Source of the DNA: Setophaga petechia
Taxonomy: Eukaryota > Chordata > Aves > Passeriformes > Parulidae
DNA length: 64,000 nucleotides
Direction: 5' to 3'
Assembly (NCBI GenBank): GCA_024362935.1
Contig: JANCRA010000028.1
Location: 3,694,501 to 3,758,500, forward strand
A program made the translations under genes and the position numbers. Below the pieces are notes generated by a model, which did no database searches, had not been told where the DNA came from, and was given only the letters and a program-made list of their open reading frames with translations. Shown here piece by piece: positions 25,301 to 37,700 of the stretch; positions within the stretch are counted from its first letter, which is position 1; each line of letters starts with the position of its first letter.

Positions 25301-28300
25301 AGTCTAAATAGTGCTGGCTGCAAAAGTCATGAGCAAAAAACCTCTTTATAGCCAGGGTTTCAGCCTGCACAGAGCCTTAAAATATTGTAAATAACACGAT
25401 GTACCATGGAATTGTGTGAGTGCTTTAATTGAAGCCTTGTGATAGTGCTGGGGTAGGATAGTAGACATGTTATCACCAGAGATGAAGCTGAGCTGTGGTT
25501 GAAGCAACTTCACACAGAGGAATTCAGAAAGGGGGGTTTAGACTCCCATCTTGTGCTGTAATTGATGTAAAGCATTGCCATTTCTGTTCTTCATTATTGA
25601 GAAGTCATGGTACTGTTCTGTACCTAAGCACTGAGACTGTGCAGTGACATAAATGTGTATTCAGGTTTGTTCCTGCAGTAGCAGTAACTATTAATGAACA
25701 ATGGCCAAGGACACCAATAGCTCCATTGCAGGCATAACAGGTGAGGAGAGAACTGTCCAAGCCCTCCAGAATCACTGTTTCAATCCCCAAATGGGATCAG
25801 CAGGTGGTTTTATTTTTCAGAAGAGCAAAGGTTTAATATGTCTTCAAGACTTACTTCAAGACAAGTCTCCAAGTATTTGTTTTGCATGGATTTACACCAG
25901 AAGCATCTTGTGATTGCATCCACACAAGCATTATGTGCATCAAGCAACACATTTTGTTCTTGAAGGTGCTGAAGTCATTAGTACCTATCATAGTTATTGT
26001 TGTTGCTATTGCTTTATTACAGCATCAGAATGAAGCAAGAGTGCATGTTAACTCCTAGTTAAACTCAATTTCTCCTGCAGGAGCAGAAACAGGGAACCAA
26101 TGGTGCTTTGTGTGTGCATTGGCTACGTGTCAGCTGCAATGACAAGGGCAGTCATGTTGTGTCATGTTTTAATAAGGGGGAAATCCTCATTAGTAGAATT
26201 AAGATTTTATCCAACAAGTATTTTTGTCTGCTTGCTTTTAACTGAAGCAACCTACTTTCTGCCACATGAATGTGCTTCAAGTCCTAGCTCCTGGTCACAT
26301 GCAGGAAACCTTTCTGCTGGAAGATGCCTGTGGAGGAAGGGCAGTGGGTACTGGCTTAAAGCAGTGGATCAGGACATAGAAATCCTGTCATGTGTGATCA
26401 GATGTTTTAACCTGGTTGTGTGTTGATGCTTGGCTCTGGTAGTTGATGAGTGATGTGGATGCTTACTCAAAACTAGAGCAAATTAGGTGAGTGATAATTG
26501 TTTAGCACTCTGGGATACAGAGTAGGACTCCACAGACTCAGGCCAGCATGATTTGCTTTCTGTGGGGTAAGATATGGTACACAGTGCTTGTTCCTTTGTT
26601 TGTATGAAGACTGGGAGAGAGTCTGTACAAACTTTTTGCTGAGGTGTGTGTGACTAGAAACCACTCTCCATTTCCTTGTGTTTTGGATCCCAGGTGGCAG
26701 ACACTTGGAGAAGAAACTGGTAGAAGCTGTGGAAAAAAGAGGCAGTGGATTTACTGCTGCCTTGCTGGTCCAGCCAAGCACAGTTAGACCAATACACTGA
26801 ATTTGGTCCACTTCCCTTGGTGACAACAGCAGCCTAATAATTGAAGACATGACATAAATCTTTTAGTGCCAGGAAAAAGCTGGAGGTCTGAACCATTGAA
26901 TAGGGAACAAGATCCACTGTCCTGCACACGCTCCCCTGTGGGAAATGCACAGGGGCAGCCAGCATGGAGCAGATGCTGGACCTTGGCTGTCCTTGGAAAG
27001 CTGGAAACCACTGCACTGGAGGTCCTCAATGTGCTTCCAATGGGGCCAGTCTGGGGAGTTGGCTCTGCTGCATCATGGTTTTATATGCTCATGGGCAAGA
27101 TGTGTTGAGGAAAGCATTCATTACATTCTGAATAGGCACAAATAAACCAGGGAGTACTGTATCAGTGATACTGTTGTGTGGGATTGTTATCTAAAACACT
27201 GTTTCATCTGGAAGCTCTGACCAGCTCTTTGATTGGAAATCAGCTGGGTTTGTTATTGTGCCTATGTTCAAACTGTACTTTCCTTTAAATGTCTTTAGTC
27301 TACATCTTGCATTAAAAATCCACACAATTTTATGGCCAAAAGATGCCCTGGCTGTTCCTCCTGTACAACTGTTTCACCACCAAATATACCATAGCCATTA
27401 AATCACCCCCTGCAGTGACCTGCATATCTTTAAGCATTTAAAGGACTTCTGTAAATTAAGCTTTTAGGATTAGTCATCGTAGATTTGCAGCATCATTGGT
27501 GTGTTGCCAAGGACCCCAGTTTTGTCACCATGACTACTACCACAGGCTTACTGAGAAACACAAACTGCAGGGAAGTTTATTCACGTGCCAGAATGTGAGT
27601 GATGATGTTTCATCAACCACAGCCAGAGGAGCACCTGGGTGTTTATATCCAGGTGGGCCTCCAGAGGGGAGAAGATGCTGTTACCCTTCAGGGAAAATCA
27701 CCATCATACTTATTTCTTATATTGTCAACTTGTGTGTGTTCAATTAATAGTGTGCCTGGAGAAGATTGGTGCCTACTCTCAGAAATGCTCTTATCCTGTG
27801 GGGATTATCCCTTCCCAGGAAAGGCAGTCCTTCACCATGGGGTGTGAAGCTGCAGGAGAGCTGATCCTGTGATGAAGTAATTGTAATGATCAAATCTCCT
27901 GGTACTGCCTAGTGAGATGAAGTGTCACGTTTGGGAGATTTTTTTTTTAAACCTCAGCGCTGAAAAACAGAATTCCATGGTTTGTCTCCAGTGGGGAATG
28001 CACAACCCAGCTCTCCTCTGCTATTTAAGTACATGCCTACCTTGTGCAAGGGCAAGCTCCTGGCCCCTGTATTGATTTTCTTCAGACATTTGGGAATTAA
28101 GTCTTTAGAAATACCACTGCTGGAAACTCTTAAGTGCCACTCTTTCAGTTTGGTGCTCTTCTATTGTTTAAAAACTCATCCCTGTAGCCTTCCTCCACCC
28201 TCTCCCACAGCATCTTCTTGGATATCCAACGTGTATGCATGAGTTTACCTGGAAGATCTTGAAGAAAATGCATTTGATAGCATAATCTGGTGTATTTTTC

Positions 28301-29468
28301 CCTCTACTGTTGATATTCATGATTCTTTCTCATGTAGTTGTCTCTTGTTCCTCAACATCACCTGATTTGTTTCATAATGGCTCAGGACCAAAGTTGTCCT
28401 GGCTGAACCTCCTGTCTTCTGGTACATGGCCTGGACTCTCCTACTGAATCCTTCAAGAAAACAATGCCAGAAATCATCAGTTCAGTGGCACCTCATGGAA
28501 GAAGGGTCCAAGTTTGAAATGTCTTATACAGTCCTTGGAAGGAGAAGGAAATCCAGGGAATGGTTCTTAGCTCCCTATCAGCTCTGTGGCACTGTCCTGC
28601 TCCAGGCAGGAGTGCTGATAAACAGGCTGCCCAGCAGTGTTTTCAGGGCCAGGCAGGAGCCAAGCCCTTCTCAGAGTGCTTTTTTTCATGAATCTGCCTT
28701 TTCCAGCTCATCCCATCCCACTCCCATCTCCTCTCAGAGCAGCTCCTCACAGCTCTTGCAGCTGAGCATCTCTCTAAGGGTGGCTGCCCTGTCTGAATGT
28801 GGGATCCTCCCTGTGCTGTTCCACCAGCTCTGGGCTGCCAGCTTGCCATCTTGGCACCAGTGCCTGAGTGGGTTTTTTGTTTTTGAAAGAGATTCTTTGA
28901 ATTCAAAACATAGCAAATTCCTGGAGGAGGCAGCTGATGGATTATGCTCTGTGAGTGCTCTGTGCCTGGGACTTGCTCTTCTGTGATCCTTCCCTGACCT
29001 TCCAGCAACAGTGCCAAAAACCTCTGTTGTGGGTTACAGATCAGAAATGCATAAATAGAATGAACCAATTTGCTGGGGTCAAAAAGGGGACAAATGCTTC
29101 TGATGCCAACTCACATATGTGGCCTGAAGACAAACTGTCCTACAAGGCAGCTGCTCCCTGAAAGTGGGGCTGGTCAGGAGGAGAGAGCAGAGCTGTGTGC
29201 TTACATGTTCTCTGGAGGGGCATGTCTAGTGATGAACACAACCACATGACATGTTTGCGTGCTAGTAGACCACCACAACCCAACTGCTTCTTCCATTTAG
29301 GAGGTTTCCCATTTAAACCATTCTGGTTTCCTTATATTTGGGGTTTGCCTCTAATTTCCCACAAATAAGCTGTCAGGTTCTCCACCACTCCCATTCCCCT
29401 GAACAAAACTGCTTTTGCAGAGTGTTTTCACCTATGCAGCAAAGTGCTTGTTCTGAGCTCTGTGTGGG
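22362..29468. other. Non-coding, no recognised feature
   Basis: No exon recognised. The longest frame (28426-28986, +) has no motif and no splice context that would support it. Confidence 0.55.
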
Positions 29469-30005
29469 TGTTGGGGTTTAGGAGTTCTCTTTTTGTTTTT
29501 TTCTCTTAGAGAATTTTCTCCTATTTTTTGTTGCTAAGAGACAATAACAGCCAGGTAATTCGAAGAGACAGAAAAGTTTGCCTGGGAAAGCTGTGGCTGC
29601 CTGCCCTCTTAGCTGGGGGGTTTCTGGTGGAGGAGCAGAGATACAACAAGAATTGGGCTGCAAAAGGTGGTTGGATGGAGCTCCCTATTGTCATCATAGT
29701 GCAAGAGTTCTATTGTCATTACATTGCAAGGGTTCCACATTGCCAGAGTTTCACACCTCCTTGGTGTTTCTTGCAGGCAGCTCCTCTAGGCACTGACTCT
29801 TCCTTGTCCTCACAGCAGCCAACTAACTCCAGTTCCCTCAACCAACCAATCTACTCTTTTATAACACTCTTCTGACTGGCTACAGGTGTGGTCTGTTAAC
29901 ATCAGGCCTGTTCCCAATCTCTAATAATTGGCTCAGCTGCAACTCTTTAGGGAGTAAGATTACTTTCTATTCCACCTTTATTTACTTATGTTCTATCCCC
30001 CAACA
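29469..30005 (-). mobile_element. Solo LTR, family C
   Basis: The element is bounded by TGTTGGGG at the left and CCCCAACA at the right, a clean terminal inverted repeat. A TATAAAAG on the minus strand (+ strand 29856-29863) suggests minus orientation. A short AGCTC occurs at both flanks (29456-29460 and 30005-30009), but it overlaps the ends, so the duplication is not certain. There is no coding interior. Confidence 0.65.
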
Positions 30006-30232
30006 GCTCCCAGCCTGCTCTTGTTTTCTTGGCATCCACAGGGCAGACAGGCTGGGGTGGCTGTGGGGAGAGTTCCCACCACTGTGGGGCTCTGCTGCCT
30101 TTCTTCTACCGTCAGCTCTGCTCATAAGAGCAGCCATTGTACCTTATCAACACTCTGCTTCACTAAAAAAGGGACTGACACTGTCTGTGGGATGCCTCAG
30201 GGGATCCCTGAGCCTGTTCAGGAGCTGGGCAG

Positions 30233-30749
30233 TGTTATGAATATGAACGAGGCCAAACTTTCTCCAGAGAAAGAGGTTCTCATTTATTAAAATAGCTGCA
30301 AGGAACAGAGTACCCAGGATAAGCCCAAGCACCCACACACCGAGTGAAAAACAAAACAGTGCACTACCCCCAAATGCAATAGGTTCTCCCCAGAAAACAA
30401 GTTTCCAGAAAGAAGAACCTCTACCCAACTGAACTCCCCCCATTTATAGCAGCCCCCTTTGAGTCCAGGATTGGTCCATTTTGGATCCGCATGGTTTATT
30501 TCCAGGCTTCTCATTGTTCTTTAACGCCGTTCATCATTTCTGCAGGGCTTCGAATGATTGGTCAGATCTTCCATCCAATCCCTCTTCAACCTCCCCTTGC
30601 CCCGCCAGACCACTGTTCCACCAAACCCTGGACCCTTCTCCTACAACATTCTAATCAGCCCCCCCTGCAACATAATACAATTAATATAACATAATTAATA
30701 CAATATAATTGAACTATACCCTAATTTAACATAACTTTTGACTATAACA
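30233..30749 (-). mobile_element. Solo LTR, family D, at CpG island edge
   Basis: A 517-bp element with terminal inverted repeats TGTTAT...ATAACA and a perfect 5-bp duplication, GGCAG, at 30228-30232 and 30750-30754. On the minus strand it has CCAAT boxes, TATAAAT (about 30443-30448) and AATAAA (30283-30288), so it points minus. A 5-bp duplication fits ERVL-type elements. It ends directly at the start of the GC-rich island. Confidence 0.85.
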
Positions 30750-30829
30750 GGCAGCTGCTGCCCAGCCCCTGCCGTTTTTTCTGCCACTGCTCTGGGTTTT
30801 TGCTGCACTGCAGCCCACACTCCTGGCCT

Positions 30830-31095
30830 GTGGGCACAGCAGGCAGTGCCAGCTCCAGCTGCCGGGCTCCTGCTGCAGCCCAGCTCCGCCACCAGCCCGG
30901 CCGCCATCACCGCGTGGTGCCCGGGCCGCCCCACAGCGCCCCCTGCCGGCGGGGGGGAGTCCCCGCCCCGCCCTGCCCGCCCGGAGCCAGCAGCGCCCCT
31001 GGCGGCCGTGCCCGGAACTGCACCAGGGGAAGGTCCCTGCTCTCTGCAGCGGGACAAGGCCGGGCTGGGCCTGCGCTGCTGCTGCTGCTGTTGGC
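30830..31095. promoter_or_regulatory. CpG-rich island
   Basis: This stretch is far richer in G+C and CpG than the surrounding sequence (CCGCCATCACCGCG, CGGGCCGCC, GCCGGCGGGG, CCCGCCCCGCC). It resembles a short CpG-island promoter or insulator. On the minus strand there is an ATGGCGGCCGGGCTGG start-like context at 30907-30905, but its frame runs into the neighbouring LTR, so I do not call a gene. If CASTOR2 exons 1-2 lie upstream, this island is intronic. Confidence 0.6.
30936..30949 (-). promoter_or_regulatory. CTCF-like core site
   Basis: The minus strand reads CCGGCAGGGGGCGC, one mismatch from the CTCF core consensus CCASYAGRKGGCRS. A weaker relative, GCCGCCAGGGGCGCT, lies in the same orientation at 30993-31007 and is one G short. 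Both lie inside the CpG island. Occupancy cannot be seen from sequence. Confidence 0.5.
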
Positions 31096-31854
31096 TTGCC
31101 TTGTTATACACACATATTCCAGTACAAGAACTGCTGTTTCCCATATCTTTCCCTGAAAACCCCCTCAATTTCAAAGTTATAATAATTCGGAGGGAAAGGG
31201 GTCATGTTTTCCGTTCCAAGAAGGCTCCTGTTTTCTCTAATGTCAGTCCCTTTCCATATTTGTATTTATCTTGGCTGTTCTGGAGTAAAAGGGGAAAAAT
31301 ACATTTCCACTTCAGAACCATCTTGACATAAGTGAATTTTGCGCCTGTTCCTTCCGAGACTGTTTGCACTGATCCCAGGATGGAAATAAAGATGTAAAAT
31401 CCTGAGCTCTCATAACCATGTTTGGGTTAACTGGCTGCCTCCAAAGTACACTGCCTGGTGTTGAAAGCATCCCATTTTTAATTACTACTAATGTTGCTAT
31501 TTTGATAGCACTTAGCACTGGATTACTCAAAAGCCTGGCTGTCTCAGGAACAGCAGTGTTATCCACAGGCAATGCAGAGAGGGCTCAGGTTTTGCCAAGC
31601 CTCATCCAGCTATGCAGAGGCAAGAAGAAACCCTTCTGTGTCCTGTTGGCTTCATTTTCAGCTAACTCTTGTATCCTGGTTGGTTTTATCCATGGTTTCC
31701 AGCCTATGCTCCACCTCCATCTCTCTGTATCCTGACGAAGGAAGTGCTGTGATGAAATGTTAATGTTCAGATTCCTGCTGTGAGCAGCAACGCTCACATC
31801 CTGCTGTGTAATGTTCCTTGTCACGGGCTGCAATGCTCGGTGCCTCAGCCAGGC
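31096..31854. other. Non-coding, between CpG island and TTCCC array
   Basis: A short (CTG)n tract near 31076-31090 leads in. The rest shows nothing I recognise. Confidence 0.5.
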
Positions 31855-32065
31855 TCCCTTCCCTCCCCTTCCCTCCCCTTCCCTTCCCTTCCCTTCCCTT
31901 CCCTTCCCTTCCCTTCCCTTCCCTTCCCTTCCCTTCCCTTCCCTTCCCTTCCCTTCCCTTCCCTTCCCTTCCCTTCCCTTCCCTTCCCTTCCCTTCCCTT
32001 CCCATCCCATCCCTTCCCTTCCCTTCCCATCCCTTCCCATCCCTTCCCATCCCTTCCCTTCCCCT
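31855..32065 (+). repeat. TTCCC pentanucleotide array
   Basis: About 210 bp of CCCTT units, pure in the middle, with CCCAT variants at the right end and CCCTCCCC variants at the left. It is strictly polypyrimidine on the + strand apart from a few A bases. The open frames across it (Leu-Pro-Phe-Pro-Ser and Gly-Lys-Glu types) are repeat artefacts. Confidence 0.97.
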
Positions 32066-32280
32066 CTGCAGGCCCTGTCCCATCTCTGGCTGTGCTGTGG
32101 GGAGCTGTGCTGGGCACTTCTCCTGCCTCTCCCCCCTCAGCATAAATACCTGGTGTGCTCTATCTCTCATGATCCTTATCAGCTCCAGCTTTGTTTACTT
32201 GCATAATTCTCTCAGTGCCTTATCAGATGAGCATGATTTCAAAGTGTTAAGAGCATCAGTGCCTCTAACAGTTTTGCAGT

Positions 32281-32374
32281 AGCTTGCCTTGGACTCAGAC
32301 GTAATAATAATAGAAAATTGAATGATAGAAAATTCCTGTTTGAGTAGAGATGCTTCTCTTCCTGGATTGATAAT
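32281..32374 (+). repeat. 94-bp inverted repeat, left arm
   Basis: The segment from AGCTTGCCTTGGACTCAGAC to CCTGGATTGATAAT matches the reverse complement of 34672-34765 without gaps. By eye there are six mismatches, all transitions. The origin is unknown; it could be two copies of an old short element. Confidence 0.9.
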
Positions 32375-34493
32375 AGAAGCATGGAGACCTGTTGGAGAGG
32401 AGCAGGGTTTTCTCATGTAGTTGCTTTAATCCTAGCTGTGTCTCTGCTCTCTGACTGGTTTATGGGTTCACGTTCAGGAGCAGTGCAGAAAGCCCCCGTG
32501 TCCCACAGCAAAGGCCCCATGGGCTTCCCCAGCACAGGAAGAGAAGGGGATTCCTGCTTGTCCCTGTGGCTGGGTAGCAAGGCCCACCTGAGCAATGCCT
32601 CATTTCTCCTGGATGTTTGGAGATGTGATTTGTGTAAAGAAGGGCTGTGAAAGAGATCACACTGGAACCAGCCACCATCATCCCTGCTTCCCTCCCTCCC
32701 TCCTTCTCTGAGAGCAGCAGCAAGGCATGCTGCCTGTATGTGAGTGCTCTGTCAGCACAGAGGAAAGAATGAGATCTTCCTGTTCTGAACACTGGCAGGA
32801 ATAATCAGACCAAATCAAAACATCCCAAATGACAAAGGCTGTGTGCTGCTGAAGACCATGGTTGAAGATGGCCACCCAGCCCCTGTGAGGATGCTCACTC
32901 CTCTGAAGGGAGCTGGTCCTGAGCCTGCTCACAGACCTGGAGCCAGCCCTAACCAAGCTGATGCCTGCCTGAAGTGATGAGTGGCCAGTTTGCACCTTGT
33001 GCCCTCCCACCTCACATGAGAGGATCTGTTTGCAGAGCACTTCTGCCTTGCTTGGAGTGCTAGGTGCAGCAGAAAATAGGCTTAGAGTGTAACTAGGGAG
33101 ATGTCTTTATTTGTAGACAGAAAAAGTATGCTCGGCTTTCCATATTCAGGCCATAGACCCATTCCTAGGATGCAGTCTCAGCCCCTCCAGGTCCCTCTGT
33201 CCCCCATTTGCCTGGCTGTGAAAGCATCCAACATCCAGCACTCACACTGTAGCTTGGGCTCAAGCAGCACCAGGCGTTGACTTTTCTACCCAGAAAAATT
33301 TATTGTTATTCCTACTTGCTCTCACCCTTCCCTCACCATCTCCCTTTAAATTCCCACCCCTTGGCTTGCTGAATAATTCGAGGGTGCTAATTGCCCCGCA
33401 CTGCAGCTGATCCATTGATCTGGAACACAAACAGTCTCAAGGTAATTTTCCGTCTGAGCCAGGCTGGGGCTTGCGCAAGTGCTGATGTTTGTTTCCTTGC
33501 TTTTTAATTTCCTGCAAAGAAAAGCTTTTGTGTTGCTCTCTGTAAGATTCCTGTGCCTCTGCCTCAGCCAGAGGCTGCTCTCTGAGGCCTCGCGGGGCTG
33601 GAGGAAATTGGCACTGACAGTACCCGGTTCTGTGGGTGGAAATAGATAATCCTGCTCTGTCATATTGTATCCCTCCATCAAAACTCTCAGTTTAGTCCTT
33701 GAGGTATCAGGTGGCTGCTTTGCCCATCTTCAGTCCTGCATTTGGGACAGACTGGCAGCAGCTCAGACTCTTTGTATAAACAAGTATAAAAATACTTGTT
33801 TGGCTAGATAAATACTTGGGGGCAGAGGTTGCTGGGGTTGCACATCTCTGAGGATTCTGACATCCCTGTCTGTAACAGCTGACCACAAAATCCAGCACTG
33901 GGTCACTGCTGGCCACTGGGAAGTGCATCCTGCACAGCAGAGGGTTAATTCTCCTGGCTGTTGCTTCCAGCAGCCTCAGCAGAAGCTGTGCCTTTGCAGG
34001 GTTTGATCCGAGGGGCGGGGGTGTGGGATGATGTAATGTTACCAACTCCCTGCACTGGTGGGAGGAGGTGAGGTAAAAAAAACCTCATCTGCATTCATTT
34101 CTCTCTCCAGCTTGTATGCACTGGTTCAATTTACCTGGAAGACTTGTTTTTGTGTTTTTAAATGAAATCAGTGGTTGTTTTTCCTACCCAGGGTAAGGCT
34201 GGTGTGGAGAGCAGGATGGGGTTAAGGGAGCAGTGCTCAGGTGCTGGCAGGGCTGCACCTGCAGGAACCCCCAGAGCAGGGGGGATGAGCTTTGCAACCC
34301 CATCTCTGCAGGCAGTCTTGTCTGCAGGTGGTGTGTGTGTAACTAGAAACGAGGAGTAGTTGTCTACCCCTGGATCATAAGGAGATTTTGAAAAATGTGA
34401 CACCTGTCTTCCTTCAGAAAAGCAGCCCCTTCACAGACTCAGATAAGTGTCCCATGCCTCAGACCCCTTTGGATGGAACACTGCAGGCTGAGA

Positions 34494-34610
34494 GGGAAGG
34501 GAAGGGAAGGGAAGGGAAGGGAAGGGAAGGGAAGGGAAGGGAAGGGAAGGGAAGGGAAGGGAAGGGAAGGGAAGGGAAGGGAAGGGAAGGGAAGGGAAGG
34601 GAAGGGAAGG
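34494..34610 (+). repeat. GGGAA pentanucleotide array, uninterrupted
   Basis: About 117 bp of perfect GGGAA (AAGGG) units on the + strand, with no variant I can see. It is the reverse complement of the array at 31.9 kb and 2.4 kb from it. Confidence 0.97.
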
Positions 34611-34671
34611 ACAAGTCTAAGGTGGCAGGTAACCAGGCAGAGGGCTGGGAGGGAAGAAGGAGTCAGTAGTC

Positions 34672-34765
34672 ATTATTAATCCAGGAAGAGAGGCATCTCT
34701 ACCCAAACAGGAATTTTCTATTATTCAATTTTCTATTATTATTATGTCTGAGTCCAAGGCAAGTT
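34672..34765 (-). repeat. 94-bp inverted repeat, right arm
   Basis: Reverse-complement partner of 32281-32374. It lies 61 bp after the GGGAA array, so the two inverted pairs (pentamers and these arms) interleave instead of nesting. Confidence 0.9.
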
Positions 34766-37700
34766 ATTGGTAGATCCTGTCCTTTGTTTTGGCAGGATGG
34801 GAGGGAAGGTTCACTCCTGCTAGCATCTCTCCCACCATGCCTTTGAAGGGGTGCTGGCTGGAGTGACTCAGCCATTGCTTTAAGGATTTCTTTTCTAGAA
34901 AAGGAGGATCTGCCTGAGTGTGTGCAGCCCTTACAGCTGCACGCTTGGCTTTTCAGAAGTGGCAGGTTGATGACACCTCAGGAATAATTTGACACCTCCC
35001 AGCCAAGGAAAGATTTTCCCAGTTCAAACACTACTAAATATCCCCTCTGTCCATCCCCAAATTCACAGAGTAGGAGAAGGGGCATAGAAAGACATGTCAC
35101 AAATTAGAAACTGAGCTGCTGTGAATCCTTTTCCCAGCATCACCCCAGGTCACCTGCATGCCTGGCAGTGTCAGGGGATGGGAACACATCAGAGCTCAGC
35201 TGGCAGCTGGGAAGGGTCTTGGTATTTTATGATGATGATGGGCTCAGATGACAGGAAGATGACAAGTGTAATTCTTGTGGTGGTGATGGGTTGGGTAGGC
35301 AGCACTCCCAGATTTCTCTGAGGCTTGTGCACAGACATGCAAATATGTCTGCACTGTCCTGAGAGTCCTTTTGAGGTGATGTGATTATTTGGGTGGTGCT
35401 ATGGGTCCATTCTGTAGTCTCAGAGCAGGATGGGAGCACCTGAGAAATGGAGCTGTAATGGATGGATGTCACTGGACACTGTTGGAACTCCTCTGCTGTG
35501 ACTCTGTGTGCTGGGTGAGTTGTGTGTCCAGAACATCTCCAGCAGGGAAGTCTTCTCCTCCACACCCTTTAACTGGGCCAAGGGTAGGCAGGCATTTGGC
35601 AAAACATGATGTTTTCATGGAAAGTGAATGACAGTTAAAAATGCCATTTCTGACTCCTTTCCCTGCCTGAGGCCTGCCTGTGGTTCTGCAGTGACCCAGG
35701 ATGCGCACAGGACCTCACTGAGGCAGAACACAGGACTGCAGCAGCACTTCCAGAGCAGCAGGCTTGTGCACCCACCAGGACACAGCTGCACCTGACTTTT
35801 CTGCTTGCTGCAAGCTTCCTGTCAGTCCAGGTGAAGGACCACAGGAAGGCTTCCACAAGGTCAGGAGAAAATTACAACAGCAGCAAAACCCCTGCCAAAC
35901 CCCATGTATTCACTTACTGGATATTAAATACTTGAGCCAGGACAGGGAAAGGAATGGGCACATGGGTTCTTGTGGGTCATCAGAGATTTGTACTGGGTGC
36001 CTCTGCTGAATCACCTGCAGCAGGTCTGGCAGATATGTAGAACTTGTCACTGCTTGGGTATTGGGTCAGTGCAGGACAGGCAGAGACTCTGGGTGGTGTT
36101 TGTGGCCTCTGCCTGTGGCAGTGCAGCACTTGGTGGTTGTTGAAGTCAGCTCTTTGTCAACACCGGGATGCTGATCCTTTGCTTGAAGGTGGGGAAGCTG
36201 AGGTTTGGAGGAATATATGCTGATTTTAAAGGAAATTGGGTTTCACATGGCTGAATATCTCTCTCCTGCAAGGGAAACTTGCATTGCAAACATACTCTTT
36301 TCCCCTTGGGAAATTTTGGCTTTTCTTTGATCCAGCTGCTGTCCAGATGAAGACCAAAGGAGTCACTTGTTTTGGGTTTAGGTTGAAGCCTAATGAAGAA
36401 AGAGGAACAGCTTGGATTTCTGCAGCCATTGCTAGTTTTCCCACTTCAGAGGGATAGGAGAGGCCTGGACACCCCTCAGCTCACTGCCACAGGCACTGCT
36501 GGGGATGGCTCTGAGGTGCCACCCTGCTGCAGACACAGAGGCTTTGGGAAAACAGCCCAAAACGGAAATACCTGCACACGAGCAAAGCAGAACTGCTTCC
36601 TTCAAGTACACAAGGGTGGCTGGCCAGATCACACCTCCTGAACTTTATCTTGGCTGGTTTTGTAACACCCAGGAGCCACAATGCTCTGTGATGCCAATAT
36701 TTCACATACTTTTTTAGTGCAGGAGAGGAGGACTCTGGCAATCAAACATTTAATGTGAAAGGGAGACACAGTGATGGGAGGATGTGATTTGCTCAAGATC
36801 ACCTCACAAACTAGTGACAGAGTAACACAGGTAAGTCAGTAATAAGCCAAAAACCACTTATAATGTATTGTAATTAAGAAATAGTGGGTTTCTGATTGTA
36901 ATAGCACAATTATAACATCTGTCCCTTCACATGAGACTGAAAATAGAATAAAAGTTTTTAAAATGCCTCTCAGTTACCCCATCTCTAAGTCAAAAAAGGG
37001 TTTAATCCAACAATATCCTGTGGGGCCACACCACAGTTACAGACTCACAGCATCCACTTGCAGCCATTGCCACTGCCCCAACATTCCTGCACATGGATTG
37101 TCTGTCTGGCAGGGACACAGCACCTGTGAAACAGCCTGCAGCTCTACTTAAACATCAAACCAGAATCCAGCTGGGCAAGCAATCTAAAAAAGTCTGGAAG
37201 AAAGAGAAAAAAGCTGCACAGAAATGGTGCATTTATGAATGCAGCACATTTCTTGCCTCTGCTTCCTGCAGTCAGCAAGAGCAGCAGAGTATTAATCTGG
37301 CTATTGCTGCTTTTTGCTTTCACAACACATTCCAGCAATAACATTCACTGTATTTTAGCTCTCCTCCAGAAATGGGCTTCTCAGTTTCCTCTGCTTGCTT
37401 GTATTCAGGCAGGAGAGAGATCCTGAGCAGCTTATATTAGGTTAAAGTCACTGTTTTGTCCAGTCCCAGTGGTGTGCCAGGCATATTGGATTCTGGAACT
37501 GTCCCAAATTCATGTCTGCACCCTCAACTGAGGAACAGGGCTGGGGATGAGCAGGGAACTCCAGAGGTGTAAATAGATCAGTCAGCCACATGGCGTCATC
37601 TCTGCTCTGGACAAATATAGCTGAGGACATGCTGAGCAGAAAAATCATTTCAATCAGCACATGCTCCTTTGCCAGCTCTGGAACCAGCAGAAATACATTC

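Noticed and set aside
28426..28986. 186-codon + frame
   Set aside because: No recognisable motif and no splice context. Length is within chance for a 64-kb window.
30695..31331. Frames of 118-197 codons across the CpG island, including a minus-strand MAAGLVAEL start
   Set aside because: The minus frame runs into the LTR and the + frame crosses CpG sequence with no conserved motif. High G+C alone lengthens open frames.
31585..32282. Leu-Pro-Phe-Pro-Ser and Gly-Lys-Glu-Gly-Arg repeat frames
   Set aside because: Translation of the TTCCC/GGGAA array. The same applies to 34388-34679.
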